A stretch of DNA of 9,939 nucleotides, taken from assembly GCA_946482545.1 (NCBI GenBank), contig CAMLRX010000161.1, positions 1-9,939 of the forward strand, given 5' to 3'. Source of the DNA: an uncultured Flavihumibacter sp. Lineage in GTDB: Bacteria > Bacteroidota > Bacteroidia > Chitinophagales > Chitinophagaceae. The translations under genes and the position numbers were made by a program. This document shows positions 1 to 6,985 of the stretch, one piece after another. Under the pieces are notes generated by a model. It had not been told where the DNA came from. It was given only the letters and a program-made list of their open reading frames with translations, and made no database searches. Each line of letters starts with the position of its first letter. Position 1 is the first letter of the stretch.

Positions 1-1
1 A

Positions 2-1348
2 AATCCATCGATGCCACTGGCCACAACGCCCATTTCCGGCACCGCTTCCGGAGAGAATATTGTAAGCGTCGACTTCAGACCGGCTACTGGTCAGCTTTAC
101 GGGATAAGCAATATGAGCAAGCTCTTCGTGATTAATCCTGATAACGGGGTGGCAAAGCAAATAGGGGCTGAACCGTTTACGCCTGCTTTAAACAGTACAA
201 AAGTTTCCATTGATTTTAACCCCACAGTTGATCGCCTGCGGGTGATTACAGATAAAGGCCAGAACCTCAGGATGAACCCTGAAACAGGAGCCGTGGTAGC
301 TACCGATGGTAATATCAATGGTGTCATGAATGCGGCCATTACAGGTGCAGCCTACACGAACAGTAAGGCTGGCGCTACTTCCACGGTATTGTTTGATATT
401 GATGCAACGACACAAAAATTATACAAGCAGAATCCGCCCAACGATGGTAAACTTGAAGAAGTGGGCGCCTTAAAAGTAAATTTTTCCGGGGTGGCGGCAT
501 TCGATATCAGCCCGGATAATAAAGTAAGTATCGCGGCACTCACTACCAACAGTGGTACCGGCCTATATTTCATTGATGTGAATACAGGAAAGGCCACCAT
601 GGTTTCAAAAATCGCACAGGCTGTAATAGGACTGGCCATACAGAGCGCACCTGTGGCTTATGCTACTGATGCATCAAACGGGCTGATCATCTTCAACCCA
701 ACAATGCCTTCGGATATGGTATCCAAACCCGCGACCGGCATTGCAACGGGAGACAAAATTGTTGGACTTGATTTTCGTCCTGCTAACAGTCAACTGTATG
801 CGCTTGGTTCCACTGGCAGGATATATACCGTAAATACTTCTAACGCTGCTTTCACGCAGGTAGGCAACGTGTTTTCGACTGCTTTAATGGGAACGGAATT
901 TGGCTTCGACTTCAACCCAACGGTTGACCGCATCAGGTTAGTCAGCAATATGGGACAGAACCTACGCCTGAACCCCAATGATGGCGCCGTGGCAATGGTG
1001 GATGGCATGCTCAATCCCGGAACGCCAGCCGTTACAGCAGCAGCTTATACGAATAATTTTGCTGGTGCAACTACCACAACACTTTTCGTAATAGATGGGG
1101 TGGTTGGCAAGTTATATAAACAAGATCCTCCCAATAATGGCACTTTGGTTGAAATCGGTGCGCTGGGCGGCATGTTCAGTGGGAGTAACGGTTTTGATAT
1201 CGGGGGAAGAACCGGGATGGCTTATGCAGTATTGACCAGTGGCGCTGCTACAGGCATCTATTCCATAAACCTCACCACAGGTAAAGCGACTATGATGAGC
1301 AGTTTCGGAACTGCGGTGTCGGCAATGGCTGTTGCCCCGGGACTTTAA
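2..1348 (+). CDS. DUF4394 repeat protein, 5' end outside the window
   Basis: The reading frame is open to the left edge, so the N-terminus is missing and the ATG at 11 is internal. The in-frame codons before it read N-P-S-M-P, matching N-P-T-M-P at the start of the second repeat. What is visible is two tandem copies of a domain of about 220 residues, beginning near base 2 and near base 692. Each carries in order a D-F-R-P motif, a FNPTVDR(L/I)R motif, a GQNLR(M/L)NP motif, an AAYTN..AGAT motif and a KLYKQ(N/D)PPN motif. These match DUF4394 as I know it, a predicted beta-rich domain of unknown function often found in secreted or surface proteins. Any signal peptide lies outside the window. No C-terminal sorting domain is visible; the protein ends shortly after the second copy. 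It stands alone and converges on lpdA. Family assignment is fairly secure; function is unknown. Confidence 0.82.
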   Translation, partial: NPSMPLATTPISGTASGENIVSVDFRPATGQLYGISNMSKLFVINPDNGVAKQIGAEPFTPALNSTKVSIDFNPTVDRLRVITDKGQNLRMNPETGAVVATDGNINGVMNAAITGAAYTNSKAGATSTVLFDIDATTQKLYKQNPPNDGKLEEVGALKVNFSGVAAFDISPDNKVSIAALTTNSGTGLYFIDVNTGKATMVSKIAQAVIGLAIQSAPVAYATDASNGLIIFNPTMPSDMVSKPATGIATGDKIVGLDFRPANSQLYALGSTGRIYTVNTSNAAFTQVGNVFSTALMGTEFGFDFNPTVDRIRLVSNMGQNLRLNPNDGAVAMVDGMLNPGTPAVTAAAYTNNFAGATTTTLFVIDGVVGKLYKQDPPNNGTLVEIGALGGMFSGSNGFDIGGRTGMAYAVLTSGAATGIYSINLTTGKATMMSSFGTAVSAMAVAPGL

Positions 1349-1389
1349 GCATATTGGACAGTAAGCTGAACATATTTTACATGTGTCAG

Positions 1390-1440
1390 AAAAAAGAGCG
1401 GCCGTATCAGATGGATACGGCCGCTTGCTTATTTATTTCT
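1390..1440. terminator. Bidirectional rho-independent terminator between DUF4394 gene and lpdA
   Basis: A perfect 12-bp GC-rich stem pairs 1397-1408 with 1414-1425 around a 5-nt loop (agatg). Read on the minus strand, the stem is followed by six uninterrupted T (the A run at 1390-1395), ideal for ending lpdA. Read on the plus strand, it is followed by a looser T-rich tract at 1425-1440, serving the DUF4394 gene. Its position between two converging stop codons fits a shared terminator. Confidence 0.9.
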
Positions 1441-1459
1441 TCTGTATTAATCTTAAAAC

Positions 1460-2863
1460 CTACAGGTGGATCGCTTCACCGTAAGCCACTTCAATCGCGT
1501 CTTTCACGCTTTCAGAGATAGTGGGGTGGGGGTGAATGCTGTTCAGCACTTCCTGGTAAGTAGTTTCCAGTTTACGTGCGGTCACTGTTTGGGCGATGAT
1601 CTCTGTTACGTTGTAACCGATCATGTGTGTACCGAGCCATTCGCCATATTTCGCGTCGAAGATCACTTTTACGAAGCCTTCAGTATGTCCGGCTGCGGAA
1701 GCTTTTCCGGAAGCGCTCAGCGGGAACTTGCCCACTTTGATTTCGTAACCGGCCTCTTTCGCTGCTTTTTCAGTGAAGCCAACGGAAGCGATTTCAGGTG
1801 TGCAATAGGTACAACCGGGTACATTACCGTAATCGAGGGCTTCTGGTTTGTGGTGGTATTTTTTCTCGTTGTAACCGAGTGCTTCCACGCAAATGATAGC
1901 TTCTTTGGAAGCAACGTGCGCAAGCGCCTGACCGGGAACACAATCACCGATGGCGTAAATGCCAGGTACATTGGTTTGGTAGAATTTATCCACCACAATC
2001 TTCCCTTTGTCGGTTTTCACACCAACAGTTTCCAGACCGATGTTCTCGATATTGGCCACCACACCCGCTGCGCTCAGCAGGATATCGGCTTCCAGCGTCA
2101 CTTCTCCGGATGGCGTTTTTACTTTGGCTTTCACACCTGCACCTGAAGTATCTACGCTCAGTACTTCGCTGCTGGTCATGATGTCGATACCAATTTTCTT
2201 ATAGCTCTTTTCGAGTTCTTTTGAAATATCATCGTCTTCAACCGGCACAACTTTCGGCATAAATTCCACGATGGTCACTTTGGTGCCCATGCTGTTGTAG
2301 AAATAAGCGAATTCCACGCCAATCGCACCACTGCCCACCACGATCATGGATTTGGGCATTTCAGGCAACACCATGGCTTCACGGTAACCAATCACTTTTT
2401 TGCCATCCTGTTTCATGGAAGGGAGTTCACGGCTTCTTCCGCCAGTGGCCACAATAATGTGCTTCGCTTCCAGCACCTGTACTTTACCATCGGTTCCGGT
2501 AACTTCGAGCTGGCCTTTGGCCTTGATTTTACCGTAGCCCATGTGTACATCAATCTTATTCTTACGCATCAGGAACTGAACGCCCTTGCTCATTTTATCG
2601 GCCACACCGCGGCTTCTTTTCACCACGGCACCAAAATCTGCGCTACCGTTCGCTTCCAGACCAAAATCTTTCGCATGCTTAATGTATTCAAATACCTGCG
2701 CGCTTTTTAACAAAGCTTTGGTAGGAATACAGCCCCAGTTCAAACAAACCCCACCCAGACTTTCTTTTTCCACGATGGCGGTTTTAAAACCAAGCTGAGA
2801 TGCCCTGATAGCCGCTACATAGCCGCCGGGGCCACTCCCAAGAACAATTACGTCGTATGCCAT
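1460..2863 (-). CDS. lpdA: Dihydrolipoyl dehydrogenase (E3)
   Basis: This is a 467-residue flavoprotein disulfide reductase, the usual length for E3. It reoxidises dihydrolipoyl groups of 2-oxo-acid dehydrogenase complexes (or the glycine cleavage system) with NAD+ in the cytoplasm. Visible hallmarks are the N-terminal FAD-binding GSGPGG (residues 9-14), the redox disulfide C40-x4-C45 within GGVCLNWGCIPTK, the NAD-binding GSGAIG (177-182), the second FAD motif AIGDC near 313, and the C-terminal catalytic HPHPTISE with His446 and Glu451. All catalytic residues are present. The ATG at 2863 gives the canonical MAYDVIVLGSG start. No E1 or E2 gene lies nearby, so its complex cannot be told from context. 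It is divergent from bshB1 and ends at the strong terminator near 1400. Mercuric or glutathione reductase is less likely given the E3-type C-terminus. Confidence 0.96.
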   Translation of the reverse strand: MAYDVIVLGSGPGGYVAAIRASQLGFKTAIVEKESLGGVCLNWGCIPTKALLKSAQVFEYIKHAKDFGLEANGSADFGAVVKRSRGVADKMSKGVQFLMRKNKIDVHMGYGKIKAKGQLEVTGTDGKVQVLEAKHIIVATGGRSRELPSMKQDGKKVIGYREAMVLPEMPKSMIVVGSGAIGVEFAYFYNSMGTKVTIVEFMPKVVPVEDDDISKELEKSYKKIGIDIMTSSEVLSVDTSGAGVKAKVKTPSGEVTLEADILLSAAGVVANIENIGLETVGVKTDKGKIVVDKFYQTNVPGIYAIGDCVPGQALAHVASKEAIICVEALGYNEKKYHHKPEALDYGNVPGCTYCTPEIASVGFTEKAAKEAGYEIKVGKFPLSASGKASAAGHTEGFVKVIFDAKYGEWLGTHMIGYNVTEIIAQTVTARKLETTYQEVLNSIHPHPTISESVKDAIEVAYGEAIHL

Positions 2864-2891
2864 AGTTATTGATTTCGTTTAAAATGACAGG

Positions 2892-2922
2892 CGAAAGTAA
2901 GCCAATTGGGGCAAAAAGCAAA
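2892..2922 (-). promoter_or_regulatory. Putative lpdA promoter (TTTG-N19-TACTTTCG)
   Basis: On the minus strand a TTTG (2922-2919) is followed after 19 nt by TACTTTCG (2899-2892), one mismatch from the Bacteroidota TAnnTTTG -7 box. The spacing lies in the usual 17-23 nt range. The box ends 28 nt before the lpdA start codon, leaving a short leader. Confidence 0.5.
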
Positions 2923-2935
2923 AAGAGGAAATGCC

Positions 2936-2943
2936 TACCTTTG
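2936..2943 (+). promoter_or_regulatory. Putative bshB1 promoter -7 box
   Basis: TACCTTTG is a perfect TAnnTTTG box ending 28 nt before the bshB1 ATG at 2972. No clear TTTG -33 element lies at the usual distance; the nearest, TTGG at 2906-2909, is 26 nt away. The box lies downstream of the in-frame ATG at 2906, which argues against that upstream start. Confidence 0.5.
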
Positions 2944-2971
2944 TGCCGCAAAAAAGCATAAACCGTTCATA

Positions 2972-3709
2972 ATGAAACTTGATATACTGGCTATAGCTGT
3001 GCACCCCGATGATGTGGAATTGTGTTGCGCGGGTACGTTGATGATGGAAAAGCTGAAAGGAAAAAAAACAGGTATCGTAGACCTGACACGCGGAGAACTG
3101 GGCACCCGGGGAACGCCCGAACTGCGCCTGGAAGAGGCACAAAAAGCAGCGGCTATCATGGAGGTGGATGTACGCGAGAACCTGGGCATGGCCGATGGTT
3201 TTTTCCGGGACGATGAAGCGCACCAGCGGAAGATCATCGAGGTGATCCGTAAATACAGGCCCGAAATTGTACTCACCAACCCGCTTTCCGACCGGCATCC
3301 CGATCATGGCCGGGCAGGAAAACTTATTGCTACCGCGGCTTTCCTGAGTGGATTGCGGAAAATTGAAACAACGGGCGCAGACGGAAAGCCACAGGAACAC
3401 TGGCGGCCGAAGTATGTTTTTCATACAATCCAGGATAGTTACCACGAACCGGATTTCGTGTACGATATCACCCCGGTGGCGGCGAGGAAATTGGAGGCGA
3501 TAAAAGCATATTCATCCCAATTCTTCTCCGAAACCTACAAAGCGGATGAACCACAAACCTATATCTCCAACCCCGGCTTCCTGGAATTTGTGGCGGGAAG
3601 AGATAAAATGCTCGGCAAAATGGTGGGAGTGGCCCATGCGGAGGGATTCACGACAGAGAAAATGATTGGTGTTCAATCATTTGAGGCATTCGTTCAACAA
3701 ACAACCTGA
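2972..3709 (+). CDS. bshB1: Bacillithiol biosynthesis deacetylase BshB1
   Basis: This is a 245-residue protein of the PIG-L/LmbE zinc deacetylase family. BshB1 removes the acetyl group from GlcNAc-malate, the second step of bacillithiol synthesis, in the cytoplasm. The N-terminus MKLDILAIAVHPDDVEL carries the HPDD zinc motif (His11, Asp14), and HPDH at 109-112 supplies the third ligand His112. The DLTRGELGTRGTPELR stretch at 37-52 is typical of the BshB1 branch rather than a generic LmbE protein. An in-frame ATG at 2906 would add 22 residues, but that extension is low-complexity and begins before the probable promoter, so 2972 is preferred. bshA and bshC are not in the window, so the pathway must be completed elsewhere. 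It is divergent from lpdA. Confidence 0.9.
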   Translation: MKLDILAIAVHPDDVELCCAGTLMMEKLKGKKTGIVDLTRGELGTRGTPELRLEEAQKAAAIMEVDVRENLGMADGFFRDDEAHQRKIIEVIRKYRPEIVLTNPLSDRHPDHGRAGKLIATAAFLSGLRKIETTGADGKPQEHWRPKYVFHTIQDSYHEPDFVYDITPVAARKLEAIKAYSSQFFSETYKADEPQTYISNPGFLEFVAGRDKMLGKMVGVAHAEGFTTEKMIGVQSFEAFVQQTT

Positions 3710-3763
3710 TGATTTCCTTTTTAATTTAACTTTCACCTGTATCATTATTTCAGCAGCCTGCAT

Positions 3764-3771
3764 TATATTTG
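3764..3771 (+). promoter_or_regulatory. Putative desaturase promoter -7 box
   Basis: TATATTTG matches TAnnTTTG exactly and ends 22 nt before the desaturase ATG at 3794. No clear TTTG lies 17-23 nt upstream. It suggests that the desaturase is transcribed separately from bshB1, although no terminator hairpin is visible in the 84-bp gap between them. Confidence 0.45.
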
Positions 3772-3793
3772 CTGGTTTATTAGTAATTATCTC

Positions 3794-4864
3794 ATGGCAA
3801 CACCCAAATTCGCGTCAGTTCCAATGTCCTTCCATTCCGAACTTAAAAAAAGGGTTCAGGAATATTTCGACCAGAAAAAAATCTCTCCCACGGGTGATTT
3901 CAGACTTTTTTCCAAAGCGATCATTCTGCTGCTTTCATTAGTGGCAGTGTATGTTCACCTCGTATTCTTTGAATCCCCCGTTTGGGTGGCCCTGCTCGAA
4001 TGTGTTGTATTGGGTGGCGTGGTATCCGCGATCGGCTTCAATGTAATGCACGACGGCGCGCATGGCAGTTTCAGCCAACACAAATGGATGAACAATATCG
4101 CTGCTTTTTCCCTGAATGTACTGGGCGGAAGCAGCTTCATGTGGAACGTAAAACACAATATCATTCACCATGCTTATACCAACATTGATGGTATGGACGA
4201 TGATATCGACATCAAGCCGTTCATGCGTATGAGCGTTTCGCAGAAGAAGTACAAACTGCATAAGTTCCAGCACATCTATTTCTGGTTCTTGTATTGCCTG
4301 CTTTACATTTTCTGGATTTTCGTTTCCGATTATAAAAAGTATTTCACCAAAAAAATCGGCGATATGCCCCTTAAAAAGATGGCGTTGAAAGATCATCTTT
4401 TCTTCTGGGGATTCAAAGCGCTGAACCTCTTCCTGTTCATTGGTTTACCTATATATGTCGTAGGTTTTCAACACTGGCTCATCGGCTTCCTCGTGTTTAC
4501 AGTAGTGGCTGGTCTGGTACTGAGCGTAGTGTTCCAGCTGGCGCATACCGTTGAACACACCGCGTTCCCCATGCCCGACGAAGTAACCGGTAAACTGGAA
4601 GATGAGTGGGCGGTTCACCAATTGCGCACCACCGCAAATTTCGCTACCCAGAACAAGGTTGTTTGCTGGCTGGTAGGCGGCTTGAATTTCCAGGTAGAGC
4701 ACCATCTTTTCCCAAAGATTTCCCATGTACATTATCCCGCTATCAATAAAATCATCAAGCAGGCCTGTGCCGAATATGGCGTAGTATATATTGAGTATGC
4801 CAGGGTAAGGCAGGCGCTGGCTTCGCATATTTCCTACCTGAAGATGGTGGGACAGGCAGCATAA
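3794..4864 (+). CDS. Membrane fatty acid desaturase, front-end type (COG3239)
   Basis: This 356-residue integral membrane di-iron desaturase introduces a double bond into acyl chains of lipid or acyl-CoA. All histidine boxes are present: HDGAH at 86-90, HNIIHH at 121-126, and QVEHH at 300-304 within NFQVEHHLFP. An extra HTVEH lies at 251-255. Replacement of the first histidine of box three by Gln is the mark of front-end (delta-5/delta-6-like) desaturases. The N-terminus has no cytochrome b5 HPGG motif, so electrons must come from a separate carrier. Hydrophobic segments appear near 42-60, 63-83, 161-178, 202-222 and 227-248. Start 3794 is favoured by the promoter box; Met11 (3824) is an alternative. 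Regiospecificity and substrate cannot be read from sequence. It is followed by a terminator. Confidence 0.88.
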   Translation: MATPKFASVPMSFHSELKKRVQEYFDQKKISPTGDFRLFSKAIILLLSLVAVYVHLVFFESPVWVALLECVVLGGVVSAIGFNVMHDGAHGSFSQHKWMNNIAAFSLNVLGGSSFMWNVKHNIIHHAYTNIDGMDDDIDIKPFMRMSVSQKKYKLHKFQHIYFWFLYCLLYIFWIFVSDYKKYFTKKIGDMPLKKMALKDHLFFWGFKALNLFLFIGLPIYVVGFQHWLIGFLVFTVVAGLVLSVVFQLAHTVEHTAFPMPDEVTGKLEDEWAVHQLRTTANFATQNKVVCWLVGGLNFQVEHHLFPKISHVHYPAINKIIKQACAEYGVVYIEYARVRQALASHISYLKMVGQAA

Positions 4865-4888
4865 TTATTGGAGTTTAAAAATTTTATT

Positions 4889-4926
4889 AAAGCTGCTTCT
4901 GAATTTAGGAGCGGCTTTTGTTTTTA
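4889..4926 (+). terminator. Rho-independent terminator after the desaturase
   Basis: An 11-bp stem pairs 4889-4899 with 4908-4918, including two G-T wobbles, around an 8-nt loop. It is followed by the T-rich tract ttttgttttta. It begins 24 bp after the desaturase stop codon and separates that gene from the toxin-antitoxin module. Confidence 0.8.
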
Positions 4927-4946
4927 TCCTTAGTTAACTTGGTCAA

Positions 4947-4969
4947 TTGTTATTCATTCTTGATAACAA
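4947..4969. repeat. Inverted repeat upstream of the toxin-antitoxin promoter
   Basis: Perfect 7-bp arms TTGTTAT (4947-4953) and ATAACAA (4963-4969) are separated by 9 bp. The repeat ends 8 bp before the -33 element of the module's promoter, a plausible place for an operator. An 8-bp palindrome AGTTAACT lies just upstream at 4932-4939. Binding is inferred only from position and symmetry. Confidence 0.35.
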
Positions 4970-4977
4970 ATGTGGTG

Positions 4978-5009
4978 TTTGGTGCCTGAAGTTTAAAAGA
5001 GTAAATTTG
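4978..5009 (+). promoter_or_regulatory. Toxin-antitoxin promoter (TTTG-N20-TAAATTTG)
   Basis: TTTG at 4978-4981 and TAAATTTG at 5002-5009 are separated by 20 nt, an exact match to the Bacteroidota -33/-7 consensus and spacing. It is the best promoter in the window. The -7 box ends 17 nt before the ATG at 5027, which supports that start over the TTG at 5021. Confidence 0.75.
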
Positions 5010-5026
5010 AAACAAATAGTTTGAAA

Positions 5027-5287
5027 ATGGGACTTGCAAATCCAGTTCAGCAACAGATAACGCAATATTTACCCCGGTTGAGTGTGGAACAGCAGAAAGC
5101 GGTATTAACCGTAGTAAAAACTTTTGTGAAACAACTGGAAACGCATTATTCGAGCCCTTTAGAGGATTCAGCGTTTGTTGCTGAAATGGATCGGCGCATG
5201 GCTGAATTGGAAAACAATGAGGTTAAAGGTGTTAGCTGGGAAGAGGTGAAACGCAAAGCCCGTAAGTCGGTAAAATCATCAAAATAA
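5027..5287 (+). CDS. Antitoxin of a ParE/RelE-type module (addiction-module component-like)
   Basis: This is an 86-residue acidic-to-mixed protein with a predicted amphipathic helix at about 18-38 (LSVEQQKAVLTVVKTF) and a C-terminal stretch at 53-75. That stretch contains RRMAELENNEVKGVSWEEVK, which resembles the toxin-binding motif of the Unstab_antitox / putative addiction module component family (PF09720, TIGR02574). Such antitoxins wrap around and neutralise a RelE/ParE-fold partner. The stop codon overlaps the toxin start by one base (TAATG), so the two are translationally coupled. No HTH or ribbon-helix-helix is obvious, so autoregulation is uncertain. An upstream in-frame TTG (5021) would add two residues, but it lies very close to the expected transcript start. 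Confidence 0.8.
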   Translation: MGLANPVQQQITQYLPRLSVEQQKAVLTVVKTFVKQLETHYSSPLEDSAFVAEMDRRMAELENNEVKGVSWEEVKRKARKSVKSSK

Positions 5288-5592
5288 TGAAGTATGCACT
5301 TGTATTTCATCCTGCTTCACAGATGGAATATACAGAAGCATTCGTATGGTATGAAAGAAAGCAAGCAGGACTTGGACTTGAATTTGAAGAAGCATTGGAA
5401 GAGAGATTACTTCAAATTGCACAACACCCGGAACACTACAGTGCTGTAAAAAAGCCTTACAGGGAAGCGAGCGTTAATAAATTTCCTTTCGTAATCGTAT
5501 ATAAGATCAGTAAACAGACACGAAGTGTGTTCATCTCCTCCATTTTCCATACAAGTAGAAATCCGCGCCTGAAATACAGAAAGAAAGACTGA
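5287..5592 (+). CDS. ParE/RelE-family toxin
   Basis: This 101-residue basic protein has the ParE/RelE-superfamily layout. A first strand (KYALVFHPAS, 2-11) is followed by a helical stretch with the typical A..WYE....GLG..F pattern (18-33), then NKFPFVIVYKI in the core beta-sheet and the C-terminal FHTSRNP signature (87-93). Members either poison gyrase (ParE-like) or cleave mRNA on the ribosome (RelE-like). The WYE...GLG..F helix pair favours the ParE-like side, but the target cannot be decided by eye. The frame is intact with no missing block, so the toxin is probably functional and held by the overlapping upstream antitoxin. No clear terminator follows. Confidence 0.85.
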   Translation: MKYALVFHPASQMEYTEAFVWYERKQAGLGLEFEEALEERLLQIAQHPEHYSAVKKPYREASVNKFPFVIVYKISKQTRSVFISSIFHTSRNPRLKYRKKD

Positions 5593-5666
5593 TCTATCCC
5601 TGATCAAATTAGATGCTATTCCCTTTACACTTTTATTTTATATTAACGACCGTTAGTTTTTTCTCC

Positions 5667-5674
5667 TATATTTG
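5667..5674 (+). promoter_or_regulatory. Putative acyl-CoA dehydrogenase promoter -7 box
   Basis: TATATTTG matches TAnnTTTG exactly and ends 18 nt before the ATG at 5693. It overlaps the alternative in-frame TTG start at 5672, which is therefore unlikely. No convincing TTTG -33 element is present. Confidence 0.5.
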
Positions 5675-5698
5675 TTGCATAAACAACTATGTATGCAA
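5675..5698. repeat. Inverted repeat spanning the acyl-CoA dehydrogenase start codon
   Basis: Perfect 7-bp arms TTGCATA (5675-5681) and TATGCAA (5692-5698) are separated by 10 bp. The left arm directly follows the -7 box, and the right arm contains the ATG at 5693-5695. It could be an operator at the transcript start or an RNA hairpin that masks the start codon; either is inference. Confidence 0.4.
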
Positions 5699-6832
5699 TT
5701 TCATTTGTCTGAAGAACACTTGATGATACGCCAGGCAGCCAGGGATTTTGCACAGAACGATTGCCTGCCAGGAGTTATTGAAAGGGACGAAAAGCAACAA
5801 TTTCCCCAAGAACAGATCAAAAAACTGGGTGAACTCGGTTTTATGGGTATGATGGTGGATCCGAAATACGGCGGGGCCGGAATGGATACCATCAGCTATG
5901 TACTCGCCATGGAGGAAATCAGTAAAGTGGACGCGAGTGTGAGCGTATGTATGAGCGTAAACAACAGCCTGGTGTGCTGGGGACTCGAAAAGTTTGGCAG
6001 TGAGGAACAGAAGCAGCAATACCTTGTGCCGTTGGCGAAAGGTGAGCAGATAGGCGCTTTCCTGTTGAGCGAACCGGAGGCCGGCAGCGATGCCACCTCG
6101 CAGCGTACCATCGCAGAAGACAAGGGCGATTATTATCTGTTGAACGGTACGAAGAACTGGATCACCAACGGATCTTCCGCGGAAATATATCTTGTGATGG
6201 CGCAAACCGATGTCGCGAAGGGTTCAAAGGGCATCAACGCGTTCATCGTGGAAAAATCATGGCCCGGGGTTACCGTGGGACCTAAAGAAAACAAAATGGG
6301 CATCCGTGGAAGTGATACGCATAGCATTATGTTCCAGGATGTGCGTGTTCCTAAAGAGAACAGGATCGGTGAAGATGGTTTCGGGTTCAAATTCGCCATG
6401 AAGACTTTGGCGGGGGGAAGAATCGGGATCGCGTCACAAGCGCTCGGCATCGCAAGCGGTTCCTATGAACTGGCCCTTAAATATTCAAAAGAAAGAAAAG
6501 CCTTCGGAAAAGAGATCATGCACCACCAGGCCATCCAGTTCAAGCTGGCGGATATGGCCACCAGGGTGGAAGCTGCCCGGTTGCTGTGCCTGAAGGCCGC
6601 CTGGGAAAAAGATAACGGTCTGGACTACACGCTCAGTAGTTCCATGGCCAAGGTTTACGCATCTGAAACCGCCATGTGGGCAAGCACGGAAGCCGTTCAG
6701 GTACACGGCGGTTATGGTTATGTGAAAGAATACCATGTAGAGCGCCTGATGCGCGACGCCAAGATCACACAGATTTATGAAGGTACTTCTGAAGTGCAAC
6801 GCATCGTGATCTCCAGGGGAATCCTCCAGTAA
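5693..6832 (+). CDS. Acyl-CoA dehydrogenase, short-chain/butyryl-type
   Basis: This 379-residue FAD enzyme oxidises acyl-CoA to trans-2-enoyl-CoA, passing electrons to ETF, in beta-oxidation or branched-chain amino acid breakdown. Family signature one is seen at 121-133 (GAFLLSEPEAGSD), followed by LNGTKNWITNG. Signature two starts at QVHGGYGY (336-343) and leads to IYEGTSE, where Glu363 is the expected catalytic base. Length and the YEGTSE position of the base match short-chain (SCAD/Bcd) enzymes; isovaleryl-type enzymes keep their base elsewhere. Substrate is not certain. The ATG at 5693 is chosen because a TTG at 5672 falls inside the promoter box. No etfAB lies adjacent. The downstream 153-bp gap has no convincing terminator. 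Confidence 0.93.
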   Translation: MQFHLSEEHLMIRQAARDFAQNDCLPGVIERDEKQQFPQEQIKKLGELGFMGMMVDPKYGGAGMDTISYVLAMEEISKVDASVSVCMSVNNSLVCWGLEKFGSEEQKQQYLVPLAKGEQIGAFLLSEPEAGSDATSQRTIAEDKGDYYLLNGTKNWITNGSSAEIYLVMAQTDVAKGSKGINAFIVEKSWPGVTVGPKENKMGIRGSDTHSIMFQDVRVPKENRIGEDGFGFKFAMKTLAGGRIGIASQALGIASGSYELALKYSKERKAFGKEIMHHQAIQFKLADMATRVEAARLLCLKAAWEKDNGLDYTLSSSMAKVYASETAMWASTEAVQVHGGYGYVKEYHVERLMRDAKITQIYEGTSEVQRIVISRGILQ

Positions 6833-6985
6833 TGTTGAATAAGGTTTTGAGTGGTACGGTAAATGTTGGGATGAACGGATAGGGTTGAAAACCGGGATGA
6901 TTTATCTTTACAATGTTGTTGTGTAAGATTAAATTGCAACGCCAACCTGTACTGCACCACTTAAAACCTAAAATCAACATTGTTA

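Noticed and set aside
1466..2146. 226-codon open frame on the plus strand across lpdA
   Set aside because: It is antisense to a complete, motif-rich dihydrolipoyl dehydrogenase and its translation shows no recognisable family; it is a by-product of lpdA codon use.
2906..2971. Upstream in-frame ATG extending BshB1 by 22 residues
   Set aside because: The extension is low-complexity, precedes the probable -7 box at 2936-2943, and the family begins at MKLDILAIAVHPDD.
2879..3445. 188-codon open frame on the minus strand across bshB1
   Set aside because: It opposes the well-supported bshB1 gene and its translation is Cys/Phe/His-rich without any domain pattern.
5593..5660. TGATC-containing partial symmetry after the toxin gene
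   Set aside because: The arms are too short to form a stem and the following T-rich stretch is too far away; no terminator is claimed.
5672..5692. TTG start extending the acyl-CoA dehydrogenase by seven residues
   Set aside because: It lies inside the TATATTTG promoter box; the ATG at 5693 gives the usual family start.
6843..6893. Possible hairpin GGTTTT...AAAACC after the acyl-CoA dehydrogenase
   Set aside because: The stem is only 6 bp with a loop of about 39 nt and no T tract follows, so it is not a credible terminator.
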